Of a stretch of 20,093 bases of DNA, positions 7,396 to 14,301 are shown piece by piece. Under the pieces are notes generated by a model. The model did not search any database and was not told the origin of the DNA. It was given only the letters and a program-made list of their open reading frames with translations. Positions within the stretch are counted from its first letter, which is position 1. Each line of letters opens with the position of its first letter. The DNA comes from a virus. The stretch is taken from the IMG/VR virus record IMGVR_UViG_3300024346_003214, positions 1-20,093 of that record; one strand, written 5' to 3'. A program made the position numbers and the translations under genes.

Positions 7396-8340
7396 TTATC
7401 CATTCCTGTAAATATATTCTAATGCTCGATCTGCTTCTACATGAAGAGGTCGATTCTCATACCAATTACCTGTTTCGAGATCAAACTCTCGACACAGTTC
7501 TTCTATTTGTCTAGAGGTAATTGGGTACCCTCTAGAGTATGCGTTACCTGCAATCGCAACCGCAATGCGATACATCTTCGAATACCAACCAGTTCCACTG
7601 ATCATCTGATACTCTATCGCAAGTTTCTTTGGCCAAAATGGACAATCACGATATGATGACCATTTAAAGTCGGTATTATTTAGGCTGCTCTTGCGATGTT
7701 GTATTACAGCTTGCTGCAACTCAATAGGCAGCTTGTCCAGAAAAGCATTACCTGTTTTCTCATGATATGGATGTTTCGCAATCAACTCTGAAACATTCAT
7801 GGGAGACCCACCAGAGTTTACCATAAAGAAAGAGTATGCGTTGGGGTACTGCGCAGGTACGTAGTACATACGTGCAAGATCTTTCGTCTGTGGGTCACCC
7901 AGATCACCGAGTTCTGTATTGAGTGCATACCAAAATGATTTGATTCGAGTGTTTTCAACATTCTCATCCAGACGGAATACGATTCTAAATTTTAGATGAT
8001 CTTCTGTACTACTTGCTGTGTTGTAGACGACATAGTCATACTGACCATATTGACTTTGTAACCAAGTTCTTAGGGATTCTATATCAGTGCAACCGTCAAT
8101 AGGATCATCCACATCAACGCAACACCAAGAACTCCAATAAAGAACAGATCGATTACTACGCGTCGTACCCACGTCGAACACAGCAGGAGTAAGAAGAGGA
8201 GAACTATTGGATCCACCTTTCTCTCCAGGTTTAGTGTAAGAATCACGAAGACACATCACGAAGTCCGTCCACGACATAAACGTCGTACGGCGATGAGTCT
8301 TGTTATCAAACTGGTTTTTGAATAGAGTTAATTCATACAT
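7396..8340 (-). CDS. Putative primase-like replication protein (archaeo-eukaryotic primase-type motifs)
   Basis: A 314-aa protein. CCVDVDD (73-79) offers a DxD metal-binding pair. YNTASSTEDHLKFRIVFRL (106-124) resembles the motif-II region of AEP/PrimPol and plasmid RepB'-like primases, which ends in a His and an R-[VI]-V strand. DLARMYYVPAQ (154-164) resembles motif III. The C-terminal half, with WYSKMYRIAVAIAGNAYSRGYPIT, looks like the helical PriCT-type domain that follows such cores. A primase between polymerase and helicase genes makes contextual sense, but T4 gp61 is a DnaG/TOPRIM-type primase, so this would be a different family. The start at 8340 sits 7 nt downstream of a consensus -10 with no Shine-Dalgarno. 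Gene reality is high; the functional call is tentative. Confidence 0.55.
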   Translation of the reverse strand: MYELTLFKNQFDNKTHRRTTFMSWTDFVMCLRDSYTKPGEKGGSNSSPLLTPAVFDVGTTRSNRSVLYWSSWCCVDVDDPIDGCTDIESLRTWLQSQYGQYDYVVYNTASSTEDHLKFRIVFRLDENVENTRIKSFWYALNTELGDLGDPQTKDLARMYYVPAQYPNAYSFFMVNSGGSPMNVSELIAKHPYHEKTGNAFLDKLPIELQQAVIQHRKSSLNNTDFKWSSYRDCPFWPKKLAIEYQMISGTGWYSKMYRIAVAIAGNAYSRGYPITSRQIEELCREFDLETGNWYENRPLHVEADRALEYIYRNG

Positions 8341-8347
8341 GGGACGT

Positions 8348-8377
8348 ATTATACCACATGTTGAGTGCGTTTGTCAA
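8348..8377 (-). promoter_or_regulatory. Consensus sigma70 promoter for the primase-to-SGNH operon
   Basis: On the minus strand TTGACA (8377-8372), an 18-nt spacer and TATAAT (8353-8348) match the sigma70 consensus at all 12 positions. The predicted transcript start is near 8341, one base before the ATG at 8340, so the mRNA would be essentially leaderless. The -35 box includes the TGA stop of dam. It is the last clear promoter before the long gene run down to position 1, so it may drive uvsX and gp41. Confidence 0.85.
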
Positions 8378-8394
8378 ACAAAAAATTCTTCAAG
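8372..8394. repeat. 23-nt repeat at the dam 3' end (copy 2)
   Basis: Second copy of the repeat described at 9281-9303, in the same orientation and about 909 bp away, with two mismatches. It covers the last codons of dam, its stop, and the -35 box of the primase-like gene's promoter. Confidence 0.85.
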
Positions 8395-9249
8395 CGTTTG
8401 AGATTCTTCTGTCGGATAATTCCAGATAAGCAACTCTTTCTTCTTATGCTCATTCTCACGATAAGAGGCAGTTGACACCATGGTGTAAGTCAAATCCCAG
8501 ATCTTTTGATTCCAGTTTTTGTATGCTTCTTGTAGAGTGTCATTTGAGTTGTAAGTGATCATGACCATATTACCAGACGCGTCTGTGCATCTAAAGAAAT
8601 CTTTATGATCAAAAGAGTTGTGCATGTCACCATCTTTGCCGTAAATGAAAGTGGCAATATCGTAGGGCGGATCAGCAAATACAAACACATCTGGGTCATC
8701 ACAAAACATAGTAGAGTAATCTTCGTTTGTGATTGTCCAGTTCTGCATAAGTCGCGAATACTTGGGAAGTTTACCAATCAGTCTGTGATGAAAGTGGTCA
8801 AAGCACGAACCTTTAGAGAATGACGCAGATAACTCTGTGAGACCAGAGAATGAACACCGATTGAGAATATAGAATGCCCATGCAGTCTCAAACTCATTCT
8901 TGGGGTTTGCAAGCACGTCTGTCACAACGTGATAATAGTCATAGTGTGCTTGTTTGGTATCAGACGCGCTGAGTAGTTCGTCTTTGATATCGTGAAGTTT
9001 CTGAGTAAGCGCTTCACCTTCTTTCTGCAAAATCAACCAGAAACAATACAGATTATAGTACTTGTCGTTGACTCGCACAGGAATGTTAGGAAACTTTTTA
9101 GTGAATGCAAATGCACAAGATCCACCACCGAGAAACGGTTCACGATATTCTTTGATGTTTTTGACAGGCAGATTCTCACGCGAGAACAGAAAGTCTACTG
9201 CTCGTGACTTGCCACCAGGATATCGTAAAGGTGTTTTTAGATCTTTCAT
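8374..9249 (-). CDS. dam: DNA adenine-N6 methyltransferase (Dam family, D12 class)
   Basis: A 291-aa D12-class methylase. LRYPGGKSRA (8-17) and EPFLGGGS (37-44) form the S-adenosylmethionine pocket; the catalytic DPPY is at 193-196 in VFADPPYDI. Length and order match T4/E. coli Dam, which methylates GATC; target specificity here is unproven, although GATC is common in the window. Likely roles are protection from restriction or marking of phage DNA. The C-terminus, TLEEFFV, resembles the C-terminal clamp-binding tail of gp43 (SLEDFFG here), suggesting attachment to gp45. The ATG at 9249 begins directly before the conserved core and lies 8 nt from a perfect -10, leaving virtually no leader. 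Confident family call; clamp binding is inference. Confidence 0.93.
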   Translation of the reverse strand: MKDLKTPLRYPGGKSRAVDFLFSRENLPVKNIKEYREPFLGGGSCAFAFTKKFPNIPVRVNDKYYNLYCFWLILQKEGEALTQKLHDIKDELLSASDTKQAHYDYYHVVTDVLANPKNEFETAWAFYILNRCSFSGLTELSASFSKGSCFDHFHHRLIGKLPKYSRLMQNWTITNEDYSTMFCDDPDVFVFADPPYDIATFIYGKDGDMHNSFDHKDFFRCTDASGNMVMITYNSNDTLQEAYKNWNQKIWDLTYTMVSTASYRENEHKKKELLIWNYPTEESQTLEEFFV

Positions 9250-9257
9250 AGGTACCT

Positions 9258-9286
9258 ATTATACTACAATTAAATCGGAATGTCAA
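9258..9286 (-). promoter_or_regulatory. Consensus sigma70 promoter for dam
   Basis: On the minus strand TTGACA (9286-9281), 17-nt spacer, TATAAT (9263-9258): a perfect consensus with optimal spacing. The predicted start is near 9251, two bases before the dam ATG at 9249. The TGA stop of gp43 lies inside the -35 box. There is no Shine-Dalgarno between the -10 and the ATG. Confidence 0.87.
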
Positions 9287-9303
9287 CCAAAAAAGTCTTC
9301 AAG
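9281..9303. repeat. 23-nt repeat at the gp43 3' end (copy 1)
   Basis: Positions 9281-9303 and 8372-8394 agree at 21 of 23 bases. Each copy encodes the end of a protein (LEDFF in gp43, LEEFF in Dam), its TGA stop and the -35 hexamer of the next promoter. The two mismatches are at repeat positions 7 and 15. Confidence 0.85.
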
Positions 9304-11760
9304 TGATGCCTGTGGTTCTGATTGCCAACCGACAGCGTCCAAGATAACTACAAGAGGATCTAGAAACGTCTTGTCAAACATCATGTCATAATCAATGTAT
9401 TTGTGAAGACCGAGTTCTGTAGGCAGATTTAGTGGATAGCTGACAACATTCTGACCGAGACGGTTAGGTACTTTGAGATAACAGAACTTGATTTTCTCAC
9501 CCTGCTTTACAGTCTCCACACGATTCTGAAGACCTGCATCTTTGATTGCGGCATTGAAACACAACGCACCACGCACGTGAATAGGAGTACCTTTCTTGAA
9601 GATAGTCTTACGATCTTGCCATTTACCTAGATTTGACACACCGCGTGGAAAAGAGACATCTTCGGGCGGTAGATTTTTGAACTCGTTTTTGAAATTACGA
9701 ATGAACGACTGCGTATCATTTTCAGTGCCTTCAATAATCACACGGAAGATCTCTTTAAATCTGTCGCGAACGACCTGTGGGGTCGACGACTTGATTGCCT
9801 CGATACCCATCATCTTGAGTTTAGGTTCTGCGTACTGGACACCTTCGTTGTTGTGCACGTTCAGGATGTATCGTTTCTTCGCCATCCAGATACCACGGTC
9901 TGCGATGACCTCACGACCCATCTCCATGCGATTAATATAAGCACCAGTCGAAGTCGCCATCTGAGCATAAGACTTATCAAGAGATTTCTCAAAGTGTTCG
10001 CGACAGATCTTATCTAAGAACTTGACAGGATTGTTGGGAGAAAACTTATCTACCAGGTCACCCATGCGAATATACACTGAGTCGGTATCGATTGCGACGA
10101 CATAGTCTTCATCTGTTTTGAGAATGTTTTGCATCTCATTATTTACACACCTCTCTGCCCATTTGATGGCCAGTTGACCTGCCATGGTGATAGACTCGGC
10201 AACACGCTGATCAAAGTATCGAAACCACTTATTACCAAGAGCGCCATAGAGTGAGTTCATTAAGATCTTAATCGCCATCTGTTGGTTGTTAAGTGACGTG
10301 ATCTTATATTGCATCGACTTACTAGGATTGTTCTGATACTCTTGATCTAACTTGAGCATCTTGTCTTTAATAATACGTCGGTCTGCGTAGTAGTGTTCAA
10401 TAATTGTAGGAATCACACCCTTGCGTGTATGAGTGAATCTAACACCAGTAGGTGACAAGGAGTAGTCATCATTATCAGATTTCACGTGACCGTCAAGAAA
10501 CTTTTCTACAGTGATATCAGGAACAATACCATCCATAATAGTCTCGGGCGACATGTTGTACTGCACAATGATGTTCGGATACAGAGAGTTCAAGTCAAAC
10601 GATGTCACCCAGTCATGAGATCCGACTTGAGGATCTTTCACGTAACCACCGGGATACGGAGTCTTGGGTTTCTCTGTCTTGGGCGGAATCACAATCTTTT
10701 GATTGTTTAGCATACGATAGATGATAGAGTCCCAGATCGCAGTCGTACCGAGAGTGTCTGTATAGTTAACACCGCCACGATACGCCATAGTGAGCACCAG
10801 CGAGATTAGGTCTAGCTTCTCATCAATCTTGTGCACCAACTCAACGTCTTTTACGTTGTAGTCTATGAACTTCTGATAGTCTTCTTTGTAGAGAGTGTGC
10901 AGATTACCATGCTCTTCATAAGAGAGTTTTCGCTCGCCAAGAACGACGTGTGCGATGTGATCAAGTCGATACGACTCTTGTTGTCCGAGTGTATTGAGAG
11001 TAAACTTTTTGAAGATCTCAATATAGTCAAGGTGATCAATACCCTCGATAACATATTCTTGGTTCTCACGTCCATTGATCTTCTGAATTCTCTCGCGCAC
11101 GAGACCCCATGGCGACAGACGTTTTACTAACGTGTCATCACCAAACAGTTTATAACAACGATTAACAATGTAAGGAATATCAAAGAAACGTGTGTTCCAT
11201 CCTGTGATAATATCAGGACTGTAAGTTTGCCAATGGTCTACAAACTTGCGAACAAGATCCATCTCATTATCACAACGAATAAACAGAACATCTTCACGAG
11301 AGGGAGTGTAGTCATTGAGACCCCACACCCAGTAGTTGCCATCATTCTTACGAAGGGCGATAGAGATAATTGGATATTTTGCTTCGCGCTGATCTGGAAA
11401 TCCTTCGTCTGACGCAACCTCGATATCGATATTCATCACACGAACTAGATCACGATCAAACTGAATATCATTAGGCCAGTAAGTAGATATAAACTGCGCG
11501 GTGTAATTGTTCTGACCGTGCACTTTAAAGTTGTCAACGTCGCGATATCGCTTCGTGAACTCAGTCGCTTCTTTCATGGTCTCGAACTGCACTTCAACGA
11601 CAGACTGTCCGTCAAGTGTGCGCCACTCAGACTTAGAATCACCACTCACATAAAGTTTTGGTTTGAAAGGAACGCGAGTCTTGATCTGCTGACCGTTCTC
11701 ATAACCGCGATATAAGATGTTGTTGCCGACGTGTCGGACATTTGTATAGAATTTAGTCAT
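9283..11760 (-). CDS. 43: Family B replicative DNA polymerase (T4 gp43)
   Basis: An 825-aa protein, shorter than T4 gp43 (898 aa). The 3'-5' exonuclease motifs are NIDIE (110-114), [13 protein letters not shown] (about 185-197) and YNVKDVELV (about 301-309). The polymerase motifs are [12 protein letters not shown] (387-398, motif A), [13 protein letters not shown] (about 498-510, motif B) and AIDTDSVYI with catalytic DTD (558-560, motif C). The C-terminal SLEDFFG corresponds to the tail of T4 gp43 that binds the gp45 clamp. ATG 11760 is chosen because [15 protein letters not shown] aligns with the T4 N-terminus MKEFYISIETVGNNI; the earlier ATG at 11796 lies within the promoter/terminator. The start is 7 nt from the -10. 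It carries its own promoter rather than following regA directly as in T4. Very confident. Confidence 0.98.
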   Translation of the reverse strand: MTKFYTNVRHVGNNILYRGYENGQQIKTRVPFKPKLYVSGDSKSEWRTLDGQSVVEVQFETMKEATEFTKRYRDVDNFKVHGQNNYTAQFISTYWPNDIQFDRDLVRVMNIDIEVASDEGFPDQREAKYPIISIALRKNDGNYWVWGLNDYTPSREDVLFIRCDNEMDLVRKFVDHWQTYSPDIITGWNTRFFDIPYIVNRCYKLFGDDTLVKRLSPWGLVRERIQKINGRENQEYVIEGIDHLDYIEIFKKFTLNTLGQQESYRLDHIAHVVLGERKLSYEEHGNLHTLYKEDYQKFIDYNVKDVELVHKIDEKLDLISLVLTMAYRGGVNYTDTLGTTAIWDSIIYRMLNNQKIVIPPKTEKPKTPYPGGYVKDPQVGSHDWVTSFDLNSLYPNIIVQYNMSPETIMDGIVPDITVEKFLDGHVKSDNDDYSLSPTGVRFTHTRKGVIPTIIEHYYADRRIIKDKMLKLDQEYQNNPSKSMQYKITSLNNQQMAIKILMNSLYGALGNKWFRYFDQRVAESITMAGQLAIKWAERCVNNEMQNILKTDEDYVVAIDTDSVYIRMGDLVDKFSPNNPVKFLDKICREHFEKSLDKSYAQMATSTGAYINRMEMGREVIADRGIWMAKKRYILNVHNNEGVQYAEPKLKMMGIEAIKSSTPQVVRDRFKEIFRVIIEGTENDTQSFIRNFKNEFKNLPPEDVSFPRGVSNLGKWQDRKTIFKKGTPIHVRGALCFNAAIKDAGLQNRVETVKQGEKIKFCYLKVPNRLGQNVVSYPLNLPTELGLHKYIDYDMMFDKTFLDPLVVILDAVGWQSEPQASLEDFFG

Positions 11761-11767
11761 ATGGTGA

Positions 11768-11796
11768 ATTATATAGTAAAAAGGGGTTGTTGTCAA
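11768..11796 (-). promoter_or_regulatory. 43: Consensus sigma70 promoter for gp43, embedded in a terminator
   Basis: On the minus strand TTGACA (11796-11791), 17-nt spacer, TATAAT (11773-11768): perfect consensus. The predicted start is near 11761, one base before the gp43 ATG at 11760. The -35 box lies in the 5' arm and loop of the terminator hairpin that ends the upstream nuclease-like gene, and the spacer contains its 3' arm and U-tract. Confidence 0.87.
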
Positions 11797-11802
11797 CCCC
11801 TT
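11778..11802 (-). terminator. Rho-independent terminator of the DUF262/HNH gene
   Basis: On the minus strand the RNA forms a 9-bp perfect stem AAGGGGUUG/CAACCCCUU with loop ACAA (stem arms 11802-11794 and 11789-11781), followed by UUU, making a run of five U with the stem end. It begins 11 nt after the stop at 11814. The hairpin overlaps the gp43 promoter. Confidence 0.8.
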
Positions 11803-11813
11803 GTAGATTTATA

Positions 11814-13208
11814 TTATGCAGACTTATCAAGATTAAAAATCGATTGATAATCAGTGACGCTAATCGAACCCATCTTTTTATTGTAACATGCTCTCACCAT
11901 CGCTAGGTTGTCATACACGGTACGTCCACCCGCAGTATGTGCAATGATGTGCGCACCTTCTGCTTCTGAGAGTGTAAGAGGCAGACCATCGACGGCGCAG
12001 ACATCACCTTGCTCAACCAACTTAGCAATGCGTTCCTCTCGGCTAAAGAGTCTCGCAGTATCTAGTTGCATGATTGCTTTAGTAAGATTTGCTCGCGCCA
12101 AAATTTGCTCGACAGGAAAACTGACATGCGAGAGAGTATCGTACTCGCCAAGCGAATCCATAACTTGTTGTCCTACAGTCTTACCAGCATCGAACGGGGA
12201 TCGTGCCTGCAACTCTTTAGTCTGACTCTCTAACTTCACACGGAAGGGTGCGAATGCACGATCGATCGATTCAAAGAACTCTCTACGATCGTACGAAAAC
12301 GAACCTAGCTTGTCAGTCAGATGGATGAATAGTCGCGAGTAAAGCGAGAACTCACGAATCGTCAACTTGCGATTCTTTGATGCCGCAACTTTTGACATTT
12401 CATGTACAAAATCCAGAGTCTTCTTGACTTGCTTCGTCAACTTGATCATCGTGTCATTGTCTGGTGACGCATTGTACATCTCTTCGAGATTCTTACGGTT
12501 CATCACACCAAGACCACCGCCATCGAAGAATCGGAAGTAGAGTCGAGCAACCATTTCATCTTGACGTAATCGCTCATTACCGAACATCAGATTCTTAAAC
12601 GTCAACTTACCTTTTTGTGTGGTGTATGATGTGAATAAGGGATGACAGTCGTTCTCTACACCTCTAACAACTCGCGACATCTCACGAATATGCTTTGCAA
12701 CTGGAATACAGTTGTATGAGTTCAACATCTCTTGGTGGTTAACGTCAGTAGTCTTGTTGACCATCTGGAAGATGAATGCAATCTCTTCGGGCGACAAATC
12801 AAAGTACGTGACTATGTTGATGTTGATGTCGAGAAATGCTTTCCTAAACTCCGGGTCGAATTCAGAGAAAAACTTACCCGTGTAGAACTCACGAAACTGA
12901 CCAAAAATAAATGCCCATAGGTAACGAGTGCGGTGACCAGCATCGATGATCTCACTCATTTTCTTTCCGTTGGGTGTTTCATTGAGTATGAACGCACCAC
13001 CAAAGAGACCGCACATGAAACCGTAGATGATGCCTTGTGCTTTCGAAGGTTTGTCTGTGCCTTCTAGTTTGGGTTCTGTGTCGAGACGTTGACCTTCGGG
13101 ATAAACATCAATATCCATATAGTCAATCTGTATAAACTGTCCGATTGTTTTTGTGGTTTGCTTGGGTGCGAAACGATTAAATGCGAAAGGTTGTTGTTGT
13201 AATAACAT
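11814..13208 (-). CDS. DUF262 (ParB/Srx-like) plus HNH nuclease-like protein
   Basis: A 464-aa protein from ATG 13208, chosen for AGGAGAAG 5 nt upstream; the frame is open to 13304, but that extension crosses the promoter. The N-terminal part resembles DUF262: a YPEGQR segment (about 36-41) and EIIDAGHRTRYLWAF (about 86-100), a variant of the DGQQR signature. After a helical middle region, CAVDGLPLTLSEAEGAHIIAH...GRTVYDNLAMV...YNKKMG (404-447) is HNH-like, with His420, Asn434 and Asn443 in plausible positions. This DUF262-HNH layout occurs in GmrSD-type modification-dependent restriction proteins and related defence nucleases, and can use nucleotides. The gene has its own consensus promoter and terminator inside the replication cluster, like an inserted moron. 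It may exclude competing phages or nick host DNA; that is inference. Confidence 0.75.
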   Translation of the reverse strand: MLLQQQPFAFNRFAPKQTTKTIGQFIQIDYMDIDVYPEGQRLDTEPKLEGTDKPSKAQGIIYGFMCGLFGGAFILNETPNGKKMSEIIDAGHRTRYLWAFIFGQFREFYTGKFFSEFDPEFRKAFLDININIVTYFDLSPEEIAFIFQMVNKTTDVNHQEMLNSYNCIPVAKHIREMSRVVRGVENDCHPLFTSYTTQKGKLTFKNLMFGNERLRQDEMVARLYFRFFDGGGLGVMNRKNLEEMYNASPDNDTMIKLTKQVKKTLDFVHEMSKVAASKNRKLTIREFSLYSRLFIHLTDKLGSFSYDRREFFESIDRAFAPFRVKLESQTKELQARSPFDAGKTVGQQVMDSLGEYDTLSHVSFPVEQILARANLTKAIMQLDTARLFSREERIAKLVEQGDVCAVDGLPLTLSEAEGAHIIAHTAGGRTVYDNLAMVRACYNKKMGSISVTDYQSIFNLDKSA

Positions 13209-13292
13209 GGGTACTTCTCCTAATTGTGTGCCATCTATTGGCGGGTTTTGGGAGCATCTATTGCTCATGTGTAACTCGACGTTACGAAAAGA

Positions 13293-13322
13293 ATTATATA
13301 ACAACTAGGGTGTGTTTGTCAA
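13293..13322 (-). promoter_or_regulatory. Consensus sigma70 promoter for the DUF262/HNH gene
   Basis: On the minus strand TTGACA (13322-13317), 18-nt spacer, TATAAT (13298-13293). The predicted start near 13286 gives a leader of about 78 nt with a strong Shine-Dalgarno, unlike the leaderless promoters downstream. CAATAGATG occurs twice in the leader (13240-13232 and 13263-13255). Confidence 0.82.
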
Positions 13323-13331
13323 CACTTTTTG

Positions 13332-13349
13332 AATGTAAATATTTACATT
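13332..13349. promoter_or_regulatory. 18-bp perfect palindrome, possible operator
   Basis: AATGTAAATATTTACATT reads the same on both strands. It lies 9 bp upstream of the -35 box of the DUF262/HNH promoter and touches the stop codon of the glycosyltransferase-like gene. There is no U-tract after it, so it is not a typical terminator; a dimeric regulator site is more plausible. No regulator is identified. Confidence 0.5.
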
Positions 13350-14149
13350 TAGTCAATAACGTGAAAAAAATTGTGGCGCGTCCAAGGGGATTCAATATGT
13401 TTTTCTTTATATCCATGATGATCCTGAGTTACTGCAAGACGTTTCGAAATCAACTGAGTGGTCGGCGTTGGAATTCCTGTCTTATCATGATCCATACGAT
13501 TGAAGTAGATTCCAATATCACGACCAACACCTATAGTATCACAACCATGCCAAGGATGTAAAGCGGTATTTTTGATTCCGTAATAATTAATTTCTGGTAG
13601 TTCTAGATGACGTGTGGTGTATGTTCTGAAAAGACGTTGCAACACACAGTAAGGTCCACAGTTGATAGGAAATGCATTGTTCAGAAGCATGTGATGGGCC
13701 CAGTGCGCAAATCTCTGATCCATGCAATACATACCCATGAACAATCCTATGTTTGCGTAGAGCGTGTTCTCTGCGTACTCAGAGAGTAATTTGAACGCTT
13801 CGTATCGTTCTTCCACTAACCATGTGTCATGTTCCATGATCCAAAACTTTTCTTCTGACTCACCCTGTCGACGCATCAACTCCCAGTGAGAACACATTCC
13901 AGCTTTCTCTGTAGGCGAGTGGTCATCCTTTTCTTTACCAGATAATATGTCTAGAGTCATGAGACTTTTGGACCAAGTGTACTTATCTACATGGTCTTGG
14001 AAGTCTTCTGATTGAGGGGTAATGGCGTCAAAGGTTTCGATGGAGTCGATATAACCTTCGTCAATGGCGCGTTGAAAAGACCAACGAGAGAGTGCTGCGT
14101 ACTCTTCAGATCGTTCGTCTCCTTTCATAACTATTTGTATTGCTTTCAT
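13349..14149 (-). CDS. Glycosyltransferase-like protein
   Basis: A 266-aa protein counted from ATG 14149; an in-frame GTG at 14158 would add three residues but lies at the terminator U-tract. The segment KFWIMEHDTWLVEERY, about residues 100-115, resembles the hydrophobic strand and acidic [ED]xD loop of GT25/GT-A-type glycosyltransferases, where acidic residues bind the metal and nucleotide sugar. Later segments (NIGLFMGMYCMDQ, NAFPINCGPYCVLQR) would fit an acceptor-binding region. The C-terminus is rich in His and Trp. I cannot name donor or acceptor. It follows a terminator at 14159-14185 closely, so expression probably relies on read-through or an unseen promoter. Together with the dehydrogenase and epimerase, a glycan role is plausible. 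Confidence 0.5.
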   Translation of the reverse strand: MKAIQIVMKGDERSEEYAALSRWSFQRAIDEGYIDSIETFDAITPQSEDFQDHVDKYTWSKSLMTLDILSGKEKDDHSPTEKAGMCSHWELMRRQGESEEKFWIMEHDTWLVEERYEAFKLLSEYAENTLYANIGLFMGMYCMDQRFAHWAHHMLLNNAFPINCGPYCVLQRLFRTYTTRHLELPEINYYGIKNTALHPWHGCDTIGVGRDIGIYFNRMDHDKTGIPTPTTQLISKRLAVTQDHHGYKEKHIESPWTRHNFFHVID

Positions 14150-14158
14150 ATCACTCAC

Positions 14159-14185
14159 AAAAAAAGGGAGATGTTACTCCCCCTT
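14159..14185 (-). terminator. Rho-independent terminator after the hsp20/35-aa unit
   Basis: On the minus strand GGGAG-UAACAU-CUCCC forms a 5-bp GC-rich stem, extendable by AA/UU with a bulge, followed directly by UUUUUUU (14165-14159). It begins 8 nt after the 35-aa ORF stop and ends about 10 nt before the next start codon. Confidence 0.75.
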
Positions 14186-14193
14186 ATTTATGT

Positions 14194-14301
14194 TTACATT
14201 AGTTGTTGTACACAGACGGCTACCACGAATACGCTTGATAGTCCTGCGAACATCCAACCCATCTCTTCTAACCTAGAGTTGGCTCGGGTGTTCTTCTCCA
14301 T
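14194..14301 (-). CDS. 35-aa small membrane protein
   Basis: A short ORF from ATG 14301 to TAA 14194. It has a good ribosome site: GAGGAG about 6 nt before the ATG, lying within the end of hsp20. The protein starts MEKNTRANSRLEEMGWMF and continues with a hydrophobic helix (about 15-32, including FAGLSSVFVVAVCV), giving one transmembrane segment with a charged N-terminus. It overlaps the hsp20 3' end by 29 bp and is followed by a terminator, so it is the last gene of that unit. No family is recognised. The combination of Shine-Dalgarno, coupling, clean stop and membrane character makes it likely to be real. Confidence 0.65.
   Translation of the reverse strand: MEKNTRANSRLEEMGWMFAGLSSVFVVAVCVQQLM

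Noticed and set aside
11761-11796. N-terminal extension of gp43
   Set aside because: The extra 12 residues come from the promoter/terminator region and have no counterpart in T4 gp43.
13232-13263. Two CAATAGATG copies in the leader of the DUF262/HNH gene
   Set aside because: A 9-nt pair at 23-nt spacing could be an operator, but also falls in an open frame and may be chance; noted without a feature of its own.
13209-13304. N-terminal extension of the DUF262/HNH gene
   Set aside because: The frame is open, but the extension crosses the -10 box and has weaker ribosome sites than ATG 13208 with AGGAGAAG.
14185-14192. CATAAATA, a near match to the late promoter before the glycosyltransferase-like gene
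   Set aside because: It sits upstream of the strong terminator at 14159-14185 and would be blocked by it; one mismatch to the T4 motif.
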